Of a DNA stretch of 64,000 bases, positions 52,940 through 61,637 are shown piece after piece (the stretch's first letter is position 1; each line of letters starts with the position of its first letter). The stretch is from positions 62,001 through 126,000 of the forward strand of contig JACKDU010000013.1 of NCBI GenBank assembly GCA_020633335.1, given 5' to 3'. The notes beneath the pieces were generated by a model that saw only the letters and a program-made list of their open reading frames with translations, was not told the origin of the DNA and searched no databases. The DNA is from Myxococcales bacterium. Lineage in GTDB: Bacteria; Myxococcota_A; Polyangia; Nannocystales; Nannocystaceae. A program made the position numbers and the translations under genes.

Positions 52940-53764
52940 TTATGTCCCATCGGCCATGCGCTGAATGACATGGAAGCCGAAGTCGGTCTCGACGACCTCG
53001 GAGAGCGCGCCGGGGGCGAGCGCCCAGGCGGCGTCCTCGTAGGCGACCGCGAACATCCCGCGGCCGACCGGCCCGAGGTCGCCGCCGCGCTCGGCTGTGC
53101 CGTCCTCGCCCTTCTCGCGGGCGACCTCGGCGAAGTCCTTGCCGCCGGCGATCTCGCCGCGGATCTCGGTCGCCAGCCCCCTCGCCTCGTCGCGGCTCCG
53201 CTTGACGTCCTCGTCGGCGTTCTTCGCCCCGGCGTAGCGGATCAGGATGTGGCGGGTGTGGACCTTGTCGATCGGGCAGCGCTCGACGATCGCGAAGCCG
53301 AGCGGCGTATCGAGGACCTCGGAGCGATCGCCGATCCCGAGGGCGAAGGTCGGCTCCAGAATCGCGGCGAAGCGCTCGGGCCAGGCGTCGCGCATGATCG
53401 TCCCCATCGCCCCGCGCTTCGCCTTGGTCTTCGCGTCATCGGATTCGGCGGCGAGCTCGGCGAAGCCCTCGCCCTTCTTGAGGCGGGCGAGGAGCGCGTC
53501 GGCGCGCTCGCGGGCCGCCGCCTTGTCGCGGGTCACGCCCTCGGGCACCTCGGCGAGCTCGGAGTGGGCGACCACGAGGATCTTCGCGCAGGCCTCGTTC
53601 GGGTCCGCGGCCTGGACCGGCGCCGGCGGGGCGGCCTCGGGCGCGGGGTCGGCGGCCTTGGCGGGCTCGGCCTCGGCCTTGCCGGCGTCGGTCTTCGGGG
53701 CGTCGCCGCTCGAGCAGGCGAGGGCGAGGGCGAGGGCGAGGAGCGGGGTCAGCGAGCGGCGCAT
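52940..53764 (-). CDS. Lipoprotein with tandem parvulin-type peptidyl-prolyl isomerase domains
   Basis: 274 residues from ATG 53764. Lipobox LALALACSSG (Cys17), an Ala/Pro/Glu linker, then two PpiC-type domains. The first (about 55-165) has ACAKILVVAHSEL, ADALLARLKKGEGFAELAAESDD and GDRSEVLDTPLGFAIVERC; the second (about 168-272) has THRHILIRYAGAKN-like TRHILIRYAGAKN, GKDFAEVAREKGEDGTAERGGDLGPVGRGMF and ALSEVVETDFGFHVIQRM. Only the second has the full G-G-D-L-G core, so the first may be non-catalytic. It should help fold exported proteins at the membrane, like PrsA/SurA. Between the TIGR00725 and hydrolase genes. Confidence 0.85.
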   Translation of the reverse strand: MRRSLTPLLALALALACSSGDAPKTDAGKAEAEPAKAADPAPEAAPPAPVQAADPNEACAKILVVAHSELAEVPEGVTRDKAAARERADALLARLKKGEGFAELAAESDDAKTKAKRGAMGTIMRDAWPERFAAILEPTFALGIGDRSEVLDTPLGFAIVERCPIDKVHTRHILIRYAGAKNADEDVKRSRDEARGLATEIRGEIAGGKDFAEVAREKGEDGTAERGGDLGPVGRGMFAVAYEDAAWALAPGALSEVVETDFGFHVIQRMADGT

Positions 53765-53808
53765 GGGCCGATGGTACCAGGCGCGTCGACCGGGCCGCGC
53801 GCGCGGCC

Positions 53809-54366
53809 TCAAGCGGGCGGAGCGGAGCCTGCGGGGGGCGCCCAGGCCCGCTCGCCGAGGTGCGCGAGGGCGAGCGCGACCGCCTCGGCCGGGCTCGTCG
53901 CCCGCTCGATCGCCGCGTCCTGGCGCCCGTCGAGGCGGGCCCCGGCGAGCCTGCCGGACCAGCCGTCGCCGACGTCGAGGGCGATGATCGGCCGCTCGTG
54001 GACCCACGCGAGGGCGATCTCCGAGAGGGTCCCGGCGCCGCCGTCGACCGCGATCACGACCTCCGCGGCGAGGACGACGAGGACGTTGCGGGCGTGGCCG
54101 AGGCCGGTCGGGAGGGCGACGTCGATCCACGGGTTGGCGTCGCTGCGATCGACGCCCGGGAGGATCCCGAGGATCGCGCCCTCCGCCCAGGCCGACGACG
54201 CGCGGCCGCCCCGGGAGGCCGCCGCCATCACCCCTCCGCGGCCGCCGCTGACGATCCGCAGGCCGGCGTCGACGAGGCGGCGGCCGAGCTCCTCGGCGAC
54301 CGCGAGGATCGCCGGGGGCGCCTCACCGGCGCCGATGATCGCGACGATCGGGCGGCTCTGCGGCAC
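53809..54366 (-). CDS. TIGR00725-type Rossmann-fold protein (LOG-related)
   Basis: 185 residues from ATG 54366. IVAIIGAGEAPPAILAVAEELGRRLVDAG, IVSGGRGGVMAAASRG, ILPGVDRSDANPWIDVALPTGLGHARNVLVVLAAEVVIAVDGGAGTLSEIALAWV: the GGRGGVMxAASRG and GGAGTLSEIA motifs are those of the TIGR00725/SLOG family, relatives of cytokinin-activating LOG proteins. They bind a nucleotide-like ligand, and the reaction of this branch is not established. Cytoplasmic. 44 bp upstream of the isomerase gene. Confidence 0.85.
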   Translation of the reverse strand: MPQSRPIVAIIGAGEAPPAILAVAEELGRRLVDAGLRIVSGGRGGVMAAASRGGRASSAWAEGAILGILPGVDRSDANPWIDVALPTGLGHARNVLVVLAAEVVIAVDGGAGTLSEIALAWVHERPIIALDVGDGWSGRLAGARLDGRQDAAIERATSPAEAVALALAHLGERAWAPPAGSAPPA

Positions 54367-54417
54367 GCCGCGATGGTAGCCGGCCGGGCGCCGCGCTGGC
54401 GAGCGCGACCCGCTGAC

Positions 54418-54621
54418 TCAGCGCCCGAGGAGGGCCATGGCGACGGCGCAGGCGATCGCCAGGAGGAGGAGCGCGAGGGAGAGGCGGGGCCTGGCGAGCC
54501 ACCACTGGCCGGTCGGCAGGCGGCCCCAGGTGGAGAGGCGGAGGTCGGTGTCACGCTCGGCCTCGGCGCGGGCCTCACGGCGATCGGCGCGGCGGCGTCG
54601 GGAGCGTCGGACGGCGTCCAT
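54418..54621 (-). CDS. Small single-helix membrane protein
   Basis: 67 residues from ATG 54621; the 24-codon extension upstream is less likely. A very basic N-terminal half (AVRRSRRRRADRREAR) is followed by TGQWWLARPRLSLALLLLAIACAVAMALLGR, one C-terminal membrane helix. It would be tail-anchored with the basic part in the cytoplasm. 51 bp upstream of the TIGR00725 gene and 87 bp downstream of a kinase-TPR gene, all on the minus strand. Family not recognised. Confidence 0.55.
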   Translation of the reverse strand: MDAVRRSRRRRADRREARAEAERDTDLRLSTWGRLPTGQWWLARPRLSLALLLLAIACAVAMALLGR

Positions 54622-54708
54622 TCGCGCGACGATAGCAGGGCGTCGGCCCCCCGGCAAAGCGCAGCGGTCCAGGTGACCTGACTCTTTGTACATGTCGGTC
54701 GAGCGCGC

Positions 54709-57606
54709 TCAGGGCCGGAGCCGCGCGAGGAGGGCGGCCGCCTCGGCCGCGCGCGCGCGGCCGTAGGGGGTGGTCGCGTCGCCGAAGGTCGTGGCCGCGG
54801 CCTCGGCGAGGGCGAGCGCGTCGCCCCGGCCCCCGCGCTCGCCGGCGAGGAGCGTCGCCAGCGCGAGCTCGGCGTCGGCGCGATCGATCGCCTCGACGTC
54901 GTCGCGCCCGGAGGCGAAGGCGAGCGCCGCCCGGAGGCCGGCGATCGCCTCGCCGCGGCGGCCGCGGTGGTGGGCGAGCTCGGCCTCGGTGCGGAGGAGG
55001 AGGAAGCGCTCGACCGTCGCCTCGCCCTGCGCGTCGAGGATCCGTCGGGCGCGGGCGAGCGCCGGCGCAGCCGCGTCGACGTCGCGGTCGCGGAGCTGGA
55101 GGGCGGCGAGCCCCACCAGGTCGGCGACGATCTCCGGGTGCTCGGGGCCGAAGGCCGCGTCGTTGATCGCCACCGCCCGCTCGAGCGCCGCCCGGCTCTC
55201 GGCGAAGCGAGCCGCCTCAAAGTCGAGGCGCGATCGGAGCCCCCAGACGTAGGCGAGGGTCGGGTGGCCGGCGGGGAGGCGGGCTTCGAAGATCGCCCGC
55301 GCCTCGTCGAGGGTCGCCGCGGCCGCGGCCGCGTCGCCGGCGAGGCGGTGGACGTTGGCGAGGTTGTAGAGGACCCGGGCGACCCGCTCGCTCTCGGGGC
55401 CGTAGGCCTCGCGGCGGAGGACGATCGCTCGCTCGAGGCGCGCCCGGGCGCTGGCGAATTCGCCGGCGTTGATCTCGAGGTTGGCGAGGTCGATGAGGAT
55501 GTTGGCGACGTAGGGGTGATCGGGGCCGTAGACCTCGTCGAAGATCCGCGCGGTCTCGGCGTAGGCGGCCCGGGCCTCGTCGTCGCGGCCGAGGCGACGG
55601 AGGAGCTCGCCGCGGCTCTCGGCGAGGTGGGCGAGCTCGAGGGCGTCGGGCTCCGGCTGCGCGAGGATCAGCGAGCGGACGGCGTCGGAGGCGTCGATCG
55701 CCGCGCTCAGCTCGCCCGCCTCGCCGAGCGCGTCGACCCGCAGCTTGGCGCGGGCGAGGGCGATCGGGTAGCGATCGCCCGCGAGGTCGGCGGCGCTCTC
55801 GGCCGCGCGGACCAGGCGGCGGGCGGGGTCGTTGGTGCCGACCAGGCGCGCCAGCGAGATCGTCCCGATCGCGTAGAGCTCGCGGTCGCCGGCGCGGGCG
55901 GCCGCGTCGATCGCGGCCCAGGCGCGCTCCTCCGCGTCGTCCTGGGCGAGGCGCTCGGCGACCCGGGCGGCCCGGCGGGCGTACTCCGCGTCGAGGGGCG
56001 GGTAGGCGGCGGTCCGGACCTCCGCGTCGATCGCCGCGACCGCGTCGGCGGCCGCCCGGAAGCGGCCGCCCGCGATCTCCGCGTCGATCGCCGCGAGGCG
56101 CCGTCGGAGGGCGGCGACCGCCTCGCGAGCGGCCGGATCGGCGGGCGGCGGGAAGGCGGCGGTGAGGGCCGCGACGTCGCGGCAGGGCTCGAGCGGCGCG
56201 AGCGTCGAGGCGCCCTCGAGCGCCCGATCGACGACCTCGGCGTCGGCGCTGGCGAGGACGCCGACGAGGGCGGCGACCCCGTCGAGGCGGCGCTGGAGGC
56301 AGGCCATCTCGAGATCCATCGTCGCCTCCGAGAGCTCGCTGCGGACCCGGGTCGCCTCGCAGATCCCGGTGTAGGCGCCCCGCCAGCCCTCGCCGTAGGC
56401 GTCGAGGCGGGCGCTCACGCGCCCGAGGGTGAGCTCGGCGTGGCTCCGGCCACTCGCTCGAAACGCGCCGGCGACCGCCGCCCTCGCGTCCTCGCTCCAG
56501 ACCTCGGACCAGCGGGCGTCGGCGCCGGCGCAGGGATCGACGTCGCCCTCGGCGGAGATCCACATGAGGCCACCAGTGAGGAGCGCGCCCACGCCGATGA
56601 GCGCGACGCGGCGGCGGGCCGCCCTGGGATCGCGGGCGAGCTCGTCGATCAGCGGATCCATCGACGGGTAGCGCTCGCCGGGATCGACGCTGAGGCCGCG
56701 GAGGAGCGCCCGTCGGAGGCGCGCGGGCACCCGCGAGCCCCGCGGCGGCGGCCGGAGCTGGCCGCCGCACACGGCGATCGCCAGGCGAGCGATCGACTCG
56801 CCCTCGAAGGGCCGCTCGCCGTAGAGCGCCTCGTAGAGCGCGACGCAGAAGGCGAAGAGATCGGTGCGGGCGTCGACCGGCTGGCCGAGGTGCTGCTCCG
56901 GCGCCATGTAGGCCGGCGTCCCCATGAAGCCGGCGGTCGCGGTGAGCTTGACGCTGAGGCTCCCGCTCGTCGAGAGCTCGGCGGGGACGCCGGAGTCGCT
57001 GAGCTCGCCGGTCGCCCGCGCGAGGCCGAAGTCCATCACCCGGACCCGGCCGTCGCGGCCGATCATCAGGTTCTCCGGCTTGAAGTCGCGGTGGATCAGG
57101 CCGGCGGCGTGGGCCGCCGCGAGGCCGCGGCCGGCGGCGACGAAGACGTCGAGGATCGCCCGCTGGCTCCGCGGCGCGCTCGCCAGCCAGGCGCCGAGGG
57201 TCTCGCCCTCGATCAGCTCCATCGCCACGAAGACCTGGCCGTCGAAGGTGCCGACGTCGTGGACCGCGACGACGTTGGGGTGGGAGAGGCGGGCGAGCGC
57301 CTGGGCCTCGCGGAGGAGGCGGGCGCGCGCGCGCTCGCTCGCTGCTCGCCCGCCGCGGCCGCTGTGGAGGAGCTTGATCGCGACCTTGCGATCGAGCTCG
57401 GGATCGTAGGCGGCGTGGACCACCCCCATCCCGCCGGCGCCGAGGCGCTCGAGGATCACGTAGCGCCCGAGGAGCGCGCCGCGGCCGAGCTCGGCGCGGG
57501 GCGGGCGGGCGCCCGGCCTGGTCGCGGCGCCGCTCTCACGCGCGCGCTCGTCGACGCTCGCCGCCTGGGTGCGGGCCTCTTCGTCACTCGCGTCGGTGTC
57601 GTCCAC
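54709..57606 (-). CDS. Transmembrane Ser/Thr protein kinase with TPR domain
   Basis: 965 residues from GTG 57606. Kinase domain about residues 48-340: GAGGMG (56-61), VAIK Lys78, HRDFKPEN (172-179), DFG (192-194), TPAYMAPEQ. Membrane helix in VALIGVGALLTGGLMWIS. The C-terminal part has TPRs of the kinesin-light-chain type (HLAESRGELLRRLGRDDEARAAYAETARIFDEVYG, NILIDLANLEINAGEFASARARLERAI and others). It is closest in pattern to the kinase at 47244 (shared EGxTLGxWL, GTFDGQVFVAMELI). First of a run of five minus-strand genes that could be cotranscribed. Confidence 0.9.
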   Translation of the reverse strand: MDDTDASDEEARTQAASVDERARESGAATRPGARPPRAELGRGALLGRYVILERLGAGGMGVVHAAYDPELDRKVAIKLLHSGRGGRAASERARARLLREAQALARLSHPNVVAVHDVGTFDGQVFVAMELIEGETLGAWLASAPRSQRAILDVFVAAGRGLAAAHAAGLIHRDFKPENLMIGRDGRVRVMDFGLARATGELSDSGVPAELSTSGSLSVKLTATAGFMGTPAYMAPEQHLGQPVDARTDLFAFCVALYEALYGERPFEGESIARLAIAVCGGQLRPPPRGSRVPARLRRALLRGLSVDPGERYPSMDPLIDELARDPRAARRRVALIGVGALLTGGLMWISAEGDVDPCAGADARWSEVWSEDARAAVAGAFRASGRSHAELTLGRVSARLDAYGEGWRGAYTGICEATRVRSELSEATMDLEMACLQRRLDGVAALVGVLASADAEVVDRALEGASTLAPLEPCRDVAALTAAFPPPADPAAREAVAALRRRLAAIDAEIAGGRFRAAADAVAAIDAEVRTAAYPPLDAEYARRAARVAERLAQDDAEERAWAAIDAAARAGDRELYAIGTISLARLVGTNDPARRLVRAAESAADLAGDRYPIALARAKLRVDALGEAGELSAAIDASDAVRSLILAQPEPDALELAHLAESRGELLRRLGRDDEARAAYAETARIFDEVYGPDHPYVANILIDLANLEINAGEFASARARLERAIVLRREAYGPESERVARVLYNLANVHRLAGDAAAAAATLDEARAIFEARLPAGHPTLAYVWGLRSRLDFEAARFAESRAALERAVAINDAAFGPEHPEIVADLVGLAALQLRDRDVDAAAPALARARRILDAQGEATVERFLLLRTEAELAHHRGRRGEAIAGLRAALAFASGRDDVEAIDRADAELALATLLAGERGGRGDALALAEAAATTFGDATTPYGRARAAEAAALLARLRP

Positions 57607-57640
57607 GCCGGTCCATTAGGCCCGACTTCGCGGCGTCCGA

Positions 57641-57799
57641 TCAACGCCTGGCGCGGGCGCGCGCGCGCTCGACCAGGCGCTCGAGCTCGTCGAGGACCTG
57701 GGCGGCGCTCCGCGCCCGGACCGCGCGCCCGGCCGGGTTCATGCAGAACGAGCAGGCGAAGGGGCAGCCGCGCGAGGTCTGGAGGATGTAGTGGGGGCG
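57641..57799 (-). pseudogene. C-terminal fragment of a radical SAM protein
   Basis: On the minus strand a frame ending in TGA at 57641 reads RPHYILQTSRGCPFACSFC and continues with MNPAGRAVRARSAAQVLDELERL. TSRGCPFACSFC is the CxxxCxxC iron-sulfur motif and context of B12-type radical SAM proteins, and RARSAAQVLDEL is the usual follow-on (RxRSxxxVLDEI). Upstream of about 57799 the protein character is lost and no start precedes it; the frame stops about 45 residues after the cluster, so most of the enzyme is missing. A remnant left by deletion is the simplest reading. Confidence 0.6.
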
Positions 57800-57881
57800 G
57801 GCATTCGTCGAAGGCCGGGAGCTCGGCTCACCTCGATCGGCGGCGGGGTCCTCGGGGGGATCGGCTTCTCGCGCTACGGCG

Positions 57882-58793
57882 TCACCCGCTGAGCCCGCGG
57901 CGCTCCGTCATCGCGAGCGGGAGGGAGCCCCGCAGCGCGTCGAGGAAGGCGAGGAGCGTCGGATCGGTCGCCGTCCGGTGGCCGTAGAGCGCCCACACCT
58001 GGGCCGCGGGGAGGCGCCACGCGGGGAGCACCTCGATCACCTCGCCGCGCTCGCGGGCCGCGTCGACGGCCATCGCCGGGATCCTCGCGATCCCGAGCCC
58101 GGCGACGCAGGCGGCGACGATCACCGGCGCGCTGTTGCTCGTCAGCCGCGCGGCCGCCGGGACCGCGACGGGGCCCTGCGGGCCGTCGAAGGACCACTCC
58201 CTCGGTCCTGTCCCATAGGCCAGGAGGTCGTGGGCGGCGAGGAGGTGCGGGCGCTCGGGGGCGCCGCGGGTCTCGAGGTAGCGGGGCGCGGCGCAGAGGA
58301 TCATCGGCGCCTCGCCGACGCGCGCGGCGTAGCCCTGCTCCGGCGGCGCGGCGCCGATCCGGATCGTCAGGTCGAGGTCCGCGCGGAGGGGATCGGTGCG
58401 CCCCGATTCGAATTGGGCGTCGACCTCGACCTCGGGCCAGCGCGCGAGGAAGGCCGGGATCACCCGCGAGAGCACGGCGTCGGCGAAGAGCGGCGGCCCC
58501 GAGATCCGCAGGCGCCCGCGCGGGTGCGAGGTCGCGGCCGAGAGGAGCGCGTCGACCTCGTGGCCGGCCTCCCGCAGCGCGCGGGCGGGCGGGACCAGGC
58601 GCCGCCCGAGATCGGTGAGCCGCAGCCGCCGGGTGGTCCGCTCGAAGAGCGTCGCGCCGGCGTCGCGCTCGAGCGCGTCGATGCTCCGCTGCACCGCCTG
58701 CCGCGAGATCTCGAGCTTGCGCGCGGCCGCCGAGAAGGAGCCGGCCTCGACGACCTCGAGGAAGCGCAGGAGGTTGGTGGGGTCGGCGGGCAC
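57882..58793 (-). CDS. LysR-family transcriptional regulator
   Basis: 303 residues from GTG 58793, chosen over TTG 58820 because it puts the usual distance before NLLRFLEVVEAGSFSAAARKLEISRQAVQRSIDALERDAGATLFERTTRRLRLT, the winged helix. The effector domain includes GRLRISGPPLFADAVLSRVIPAFLARWPEVEVD and a C-terminal VWALYGHRTATDPTLLAFLDALR. This is the AaeR/CrgA-like subgroup. It is divergent from the NmrA-type oxidoreductase gene and the 83-bp gap has inverted repeats, so it very likely controls that gene and itself. Confidence 0.9.
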   Translation of the reverse strand: MPADPTNLLRFLEVVEAGSFSAAARKLEISRQAVQRSIDALERDAGATLFERTTRRLRLTDLGRRLVPPARALREAGHEVDALLSAATSHPRGRLRISGPPLFADAVLSRVIPAFLARWPEVEVDAQFESGRTDPLRADLDLTIRIGAAPPEQGYAARVGEAPMILCAAPRYLETRGAPERPHLLAAHDLLAYGTGPREWSFDGPQGPVAVPAAARLTSNSAPVIVAACVAGLGIARIPAMAVDAARERGEVIEVLPAWRLPAAQVWALYGHRTATDPTLLAFLDALRGSLPLAMTERRGLSG

Positions 58794-58799
58794 GGCTGA

Positions 58800-58853
58800 A
58801 TTGTCCGATCTGATTGACAATCATGCAACATCCAGGGTCATTGTCATTCAATG
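58800..58853. promoter_or_regulatory. LysR operator region in divergent promoter
   Basis: ATTGTC (58800-58805) and GACAAT (58816-58821) form a perfect inverted repeat with a 10-nt spacer; CATTG (58839-58843) and CAATG (58849-58853) form a second. TTGACA (58814-58819) overlaps the first repeat and is a consensus -35 for the rightward gene. Confidence 0.6.
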
Positions 58854-58876
58854 GGTGCACTTCTACCGTCGAGGCC

Positions 58877-59806
58877 ATGGAAGAGAGCACCAAGACCATC
58901 CTCGTCGTCGGCGCCACCGGCTCGCTCGGGCGCCTGATCCTCCAAGCGCTCCTCGAGGCGCCCAACACCCGGGTCCGCGCGCTGGTCCGCCCCGGCAGCC
59001 GCGGCAAGCTCGCGGCGGAGCTCGCGACCGACGAGGCCGCGCGGGTCGAGATCGTCGACGGCGAGCTCGGTGATCCTGCGGCCCTCGCCCGCGCCTGCGC
59101 CGGGGCCTTCGCGGTCGTCAGCGCCGTCCAGGGCGGGCCCGAGATCATCGTCGACGGTCAGCTCGCGCTCCTCGCCGCGGCCCGCGATGCCGGCGTCCGG
59201 CGGATGATCCCCTCGGACTACAGCGTCGACCTCTTCCGCCTCGCGCCCGGCGAGAACATCAACTCCGACTGGCGGCGGACCTTCGCCGAGCGGGCCGAGG
59301 CGATCCGCGGCGACGTCGCGCTGGTCCACGTCTTCAACGGCTGCTTCCTCGACAAGCGGGTGCTCTTCGGCTTCCTCGGCGCCTTCGACCTCGCGGCCGG
59401 GACCATGAACCTCTGGGGCGAGGGCCGGGCGCCGATGGACTTCACGACCTTCCGCGACACCGCGCGCTACACCGCCCGGGCGGCGATCGCCGACGAGGTC
59501 CCGAGCGTCGTCCGCGTCGCCGGCGACACGCTCGACTTCTGGCAGCTCAAGGAGGCGGTCGAGGAGGTCACCGGGCGGACGCTCTCGGTCCGCCACCAGG
59601 GCACGCTCGCCGAGCTCGACGCGGAGATCGATCGCCGGAGGGCGGCCGCGCCGACGGACCTCTTCGCCTGGCTCCCGCTGATGTACTGGCGCGGGATGCT
59701 GAACGGCAAGGGCCAGCTCCTCGGGCTCGACAACCAGCGCTTCCCCGAGGTCGCGCCGACCGACCTCCGCGCCTACGTGCGGGCGGAGCTCGTCGGCGCG
59801 GCGTGA
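58877..59806 (+). CDS. NmrA-family NAD(P)-binding oxidoreductase-like protein
   Basis: 309 residues from ATG 58877. Atypical SDR nucleotide motif TILVVGATGSLGRLILQALL (GxxGxxG), ARVEIVDGELGDPAALARACAGAFAVVSAVQGG, and IPSDYSVDLFRLAPGENINSDWRRTFAERAEAI. The NmrA/isoflavone-reductase pattern is clear; the catalytic Tyr-x-x-x-Lys of classical SDRs is absent, as is normal in this family. It may be a reductase or a redox sensor. Regulated most likely by the divergent LysR gene. Stops 5 bp before the end of the convergent cytochrome gene. Confidence 0.85.
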   Translation: MEESTKTILVVGATGSLGRLILQALLEAPNTRVRALVRPGSRGKLAAELATDEAARVEIVDGELGDPAALARACAGAFAVVSAVQGGPEIIVDGQLALLAAARDAGVRRMIPSDYSVDLFRLAPGENINSDWRRTFAERAEAIRGDVALVHVFNGCFLDKRVLFGFLGAFDLAAGTMNLWGEGRAPMDFTTFRDTARYTARAAIADEVPSVVRVAGDTLDFWQLKEAVEEVTGRTLSVRHQGTLAELDAEIDRRRAAAPTDLFAWLPLMYWRGMLNGKGQLLGLDNQRFPEVAPTDLRAYVRAELVGAA

Positions 59807-59811
59807 GCCTC

Positions 59812-60366
59812 CTAGGGCCCGAGGTCGGCGGCGCTCGGCGCCCCGCAGGCCAGCCACTCGCCGAGCATCGCCCGCTCGTCGTCCGCGGGCGCGCCGGCGG
59901 GCGGCATCGTCGCGTTCTGGTCGCCCGAGCGCGCCCAGATCCGATCGGCCTGGGCGCGGATCTTGTCGAGGGTCTCGAAGTCGACGCCGAGCGGCGCCAT
60001 CTGCCGATCGTCCTTGGCGAGGGCGACGTGGTGGCAGCCCGTGCAGTAGGAGTTGATGAAGGGGGCGCCGAAGTTCTCGTAGGTCAGGAAGCTCTCGGGC
60101 GGGCAGTAGCGCTCGTCGAGGCTGTCCCAGGGGCCATCTGGATCGCCGGCCGCCCCGGTGCTGGTGCCGGCGTCGGTGTCGGTGCCGGCGTCGCCGCTGG
60201 TGCCGGCGTCGGTGTCGGTCCCGGACCCGCCGCTGGACTCGGTCGCGGCCCCGGTCGAGCCCTCGCTCGCCCCGCTGCCGCCGCCGTCGTCGCCGCAGGC
60301 GGCCGCGCCGAGGGCGAGGGCGAGGCCGCTGGCGAGGAGGAGCGCGCCCCTAGGCGTGGATCGCAT
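59812..60366 (-). CDS. Cytochrome c-like lipoprotein
   Basis: 184 residues. Lipobox GAAACGDD (Cys24), Thr/Asp/Gly stalk (GTDTDAGTSGDAGTDTDAG), then a small domain with haem motif CTGCH (108-112) and a distal MPPAG where the Met is a likely axial ligand, ending ERAMLGEWLACGAP. This is the short cytochrome C layout used for subunits attached to DUF1501/DUF1549-type proteins. Overlaps the 3' end of the upstream DUF1501 gene by 17 bp, third gene of a probable three-gene operon. Confidence 0.85.
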   Translation of the reverse strand: MRSTPRGALLLASGLALALGAAACGDDGGGSGASEGSTGAATESSGGSGTDTDAGTSGDAGTDTDAGTSTGAAGDPDGPWDSLDERYCPPESFLTYENFGAPFINSYCTGCHHVALAKDDRQMAPLGVDFETLDKIRAQADRIWARSGDQNATMPPAGAPADDERAMLGEWLACGAPSAADLGP

Positions 60367-61612
60367 GGAGGGGCTCCGCGTTGACGATGTAGTCGCCGGC
60401 GTCGACCCCCGCGGCCTCGAGGAGGCCGCCGGCGAAGGACGCGTAGGTCAGCGGGTTGGCGTTCGGGTCGACCTCGCCGCTCTGGAGGTCGATCCCGGCG
60501 GAGTCGAGCGCGTCGGTGGAGCCGCCGAGCACCCGGCCGCCCTTGAGCCCGCCGCCGAGCACCAGCGCCGAGGTCACCGGCCAGTGATCCTTGCCCATCG
60601 CCGCGTTGAGGCGCGGGGTCCGGCCCATCTCGGAGACGACGACGACCATCGTCTCGTCGATCAGCTTGCTCCCCTGCTTGGAGCCCGGGCGGGCGATCAG
60701 CTCGTCCATCAGGAGCATCAGCGCGGCGTAGAAGTCGTCGTTGAGCTTGCCCTGCTGCTCGTTGTTCTCGTGGGTGTCCCAGTTGCCGGTCTCCATCTGC
60801 ACCGAGTAGCAGAGGCCGCGATCGAGGGCCTCGACCGCGAGGCCGATCTGGGCGTCGAAGGAGCGCGAGAACTCGATGTCGCCGATCTGGCCGATCTCGC
60901 GGATCGCGTCCGAGCGCTCGAGCGAGGCGACGAAGTCGTCGAGGCGCTTGCTCGGGCGCTTGCTCTGCTCGGCGGCGACCCGGGCGAGGACGTGGTCGCG
61001 GATGATCGCCTCCTCGGTGACCTTGGGGACCAGCGGGAGCCCCTGCTGGCCGACCGCCGGGAAGGTCGCCAGCGGGTTGAGGAGGGTGACGAGCTGGTTG
61101 GCCGAGCCGGTGCGCGCGCTCAGCGAGGCGAAGGGCCCCGAGAAGGCGGTGCGCCCGAGCACGAGGTAGGGGGCGGCGAGGTCGACCCCGTGGGTGGCCG
61201 CGGCGATCGCCGCGACGTCGGGGGCGGTGTCGTCGGTGACCCCGCTGAGGATCCGGTGCGAGCTCTGGGGGTGGGCGACCGAGGCGACGTTGATCCCGTT
61301 GATGATCGTCGCCAGCGAGCCGTGGGCGGCGAAGAAGGCCTCGACGTTCGGCCGCGAGGGATCGGTGAAGACCGGCAGGCCGCCGCCGAGCTCCTTGATC
61401 TCGCCGGTCGGCGCGTCGATCCCGGCGATCCCGGGCTTCGGGTCGAGGACGTAGGTCGGGTCCCAGGCGCCGCTCGCAAACACGAGGACGACCCGGCGAG
61501 GGGTAGCGCTGGGGGCGGCGGCGACCCGCCGCTGGCCGGCGAGGCCGGCGACGGCGGCGGTGCAGAGGCCGCCCATCAGGAGGCCGCGGCGGCTGATCCG
61601 TGCGATCGACAT
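60350..61612 (-). CDS. Tat-exported DUF1501 protein
   Basis: 420 residues from ATG 61612. Tat-type signal: ISRRGLLMGGLCTAAVAGLAG. The mature protein carries the DUF1501 blocks RRVVLVFASGAWDPTYVLD, INGINVASVAHPQSSHRILSG, LCYSVQMETGNWDTHENNEQQGKLNDDFYAALMLLMDEL and MVVVVSEMGRTPRLNAAMGKDHWPVTSALVLGGGLKGG. The WDTH...EMGRTP...DHW set resembles alkaline-phosphatase-superfamily (sulfatase-like) metal sites. Exported folded, consistent with a metal cofactor. 25 bp downstream of the large lipoprotein gene, its usual partner. Confidence 0.9.
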   Translation of the reverse strand: MSIARISRRGLLMGGLCTAAVAGLAGQRRVAAAPSATPRRVVLVFASGAWDPTYVLDPKPGIAGIDAPTGEIKELGGGLPVFTDPSRPNVEAFFAAHGSLATIINGINVASVAHPQSSHRILSGVTDDTAPDVAAIAAATHGVDLAAPYLVLGRTAFSGPFASLSARTGSANQLVTLLNPLATFPAVGQQGLPLVPKVTEEAIIRDHVLARVAAEQSKRPSKRLDDFVASLERSDAIREIGQIGDIEFSRSFDAQIGLAVEALDRGLCYSVQMETGNWDTHENNEQQGKLNDDFYAALMLLMDELIARPGSKQGSKLIDETMVVVVSEMGRTPRLNAAMGKDHWPVTSALVLGGGLKGGRVLGGSTDALDSAGIDLQSGEVDPNANPLTYASFAGGLLEAAGVDAGDYIVNAEPLHAIHA

Positions 61613-61637
61613 GGTCTCTTCTCCGGTCTTCGTGGGC

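Noticed and set aside
57824..57892. Plus-strand string LTSIGGGVLGGIGFSRYGVTR as the end of another gene remnant
   Set aside because: Only about 20 residues, overlaps the LysR gene end, and no recognisable family.
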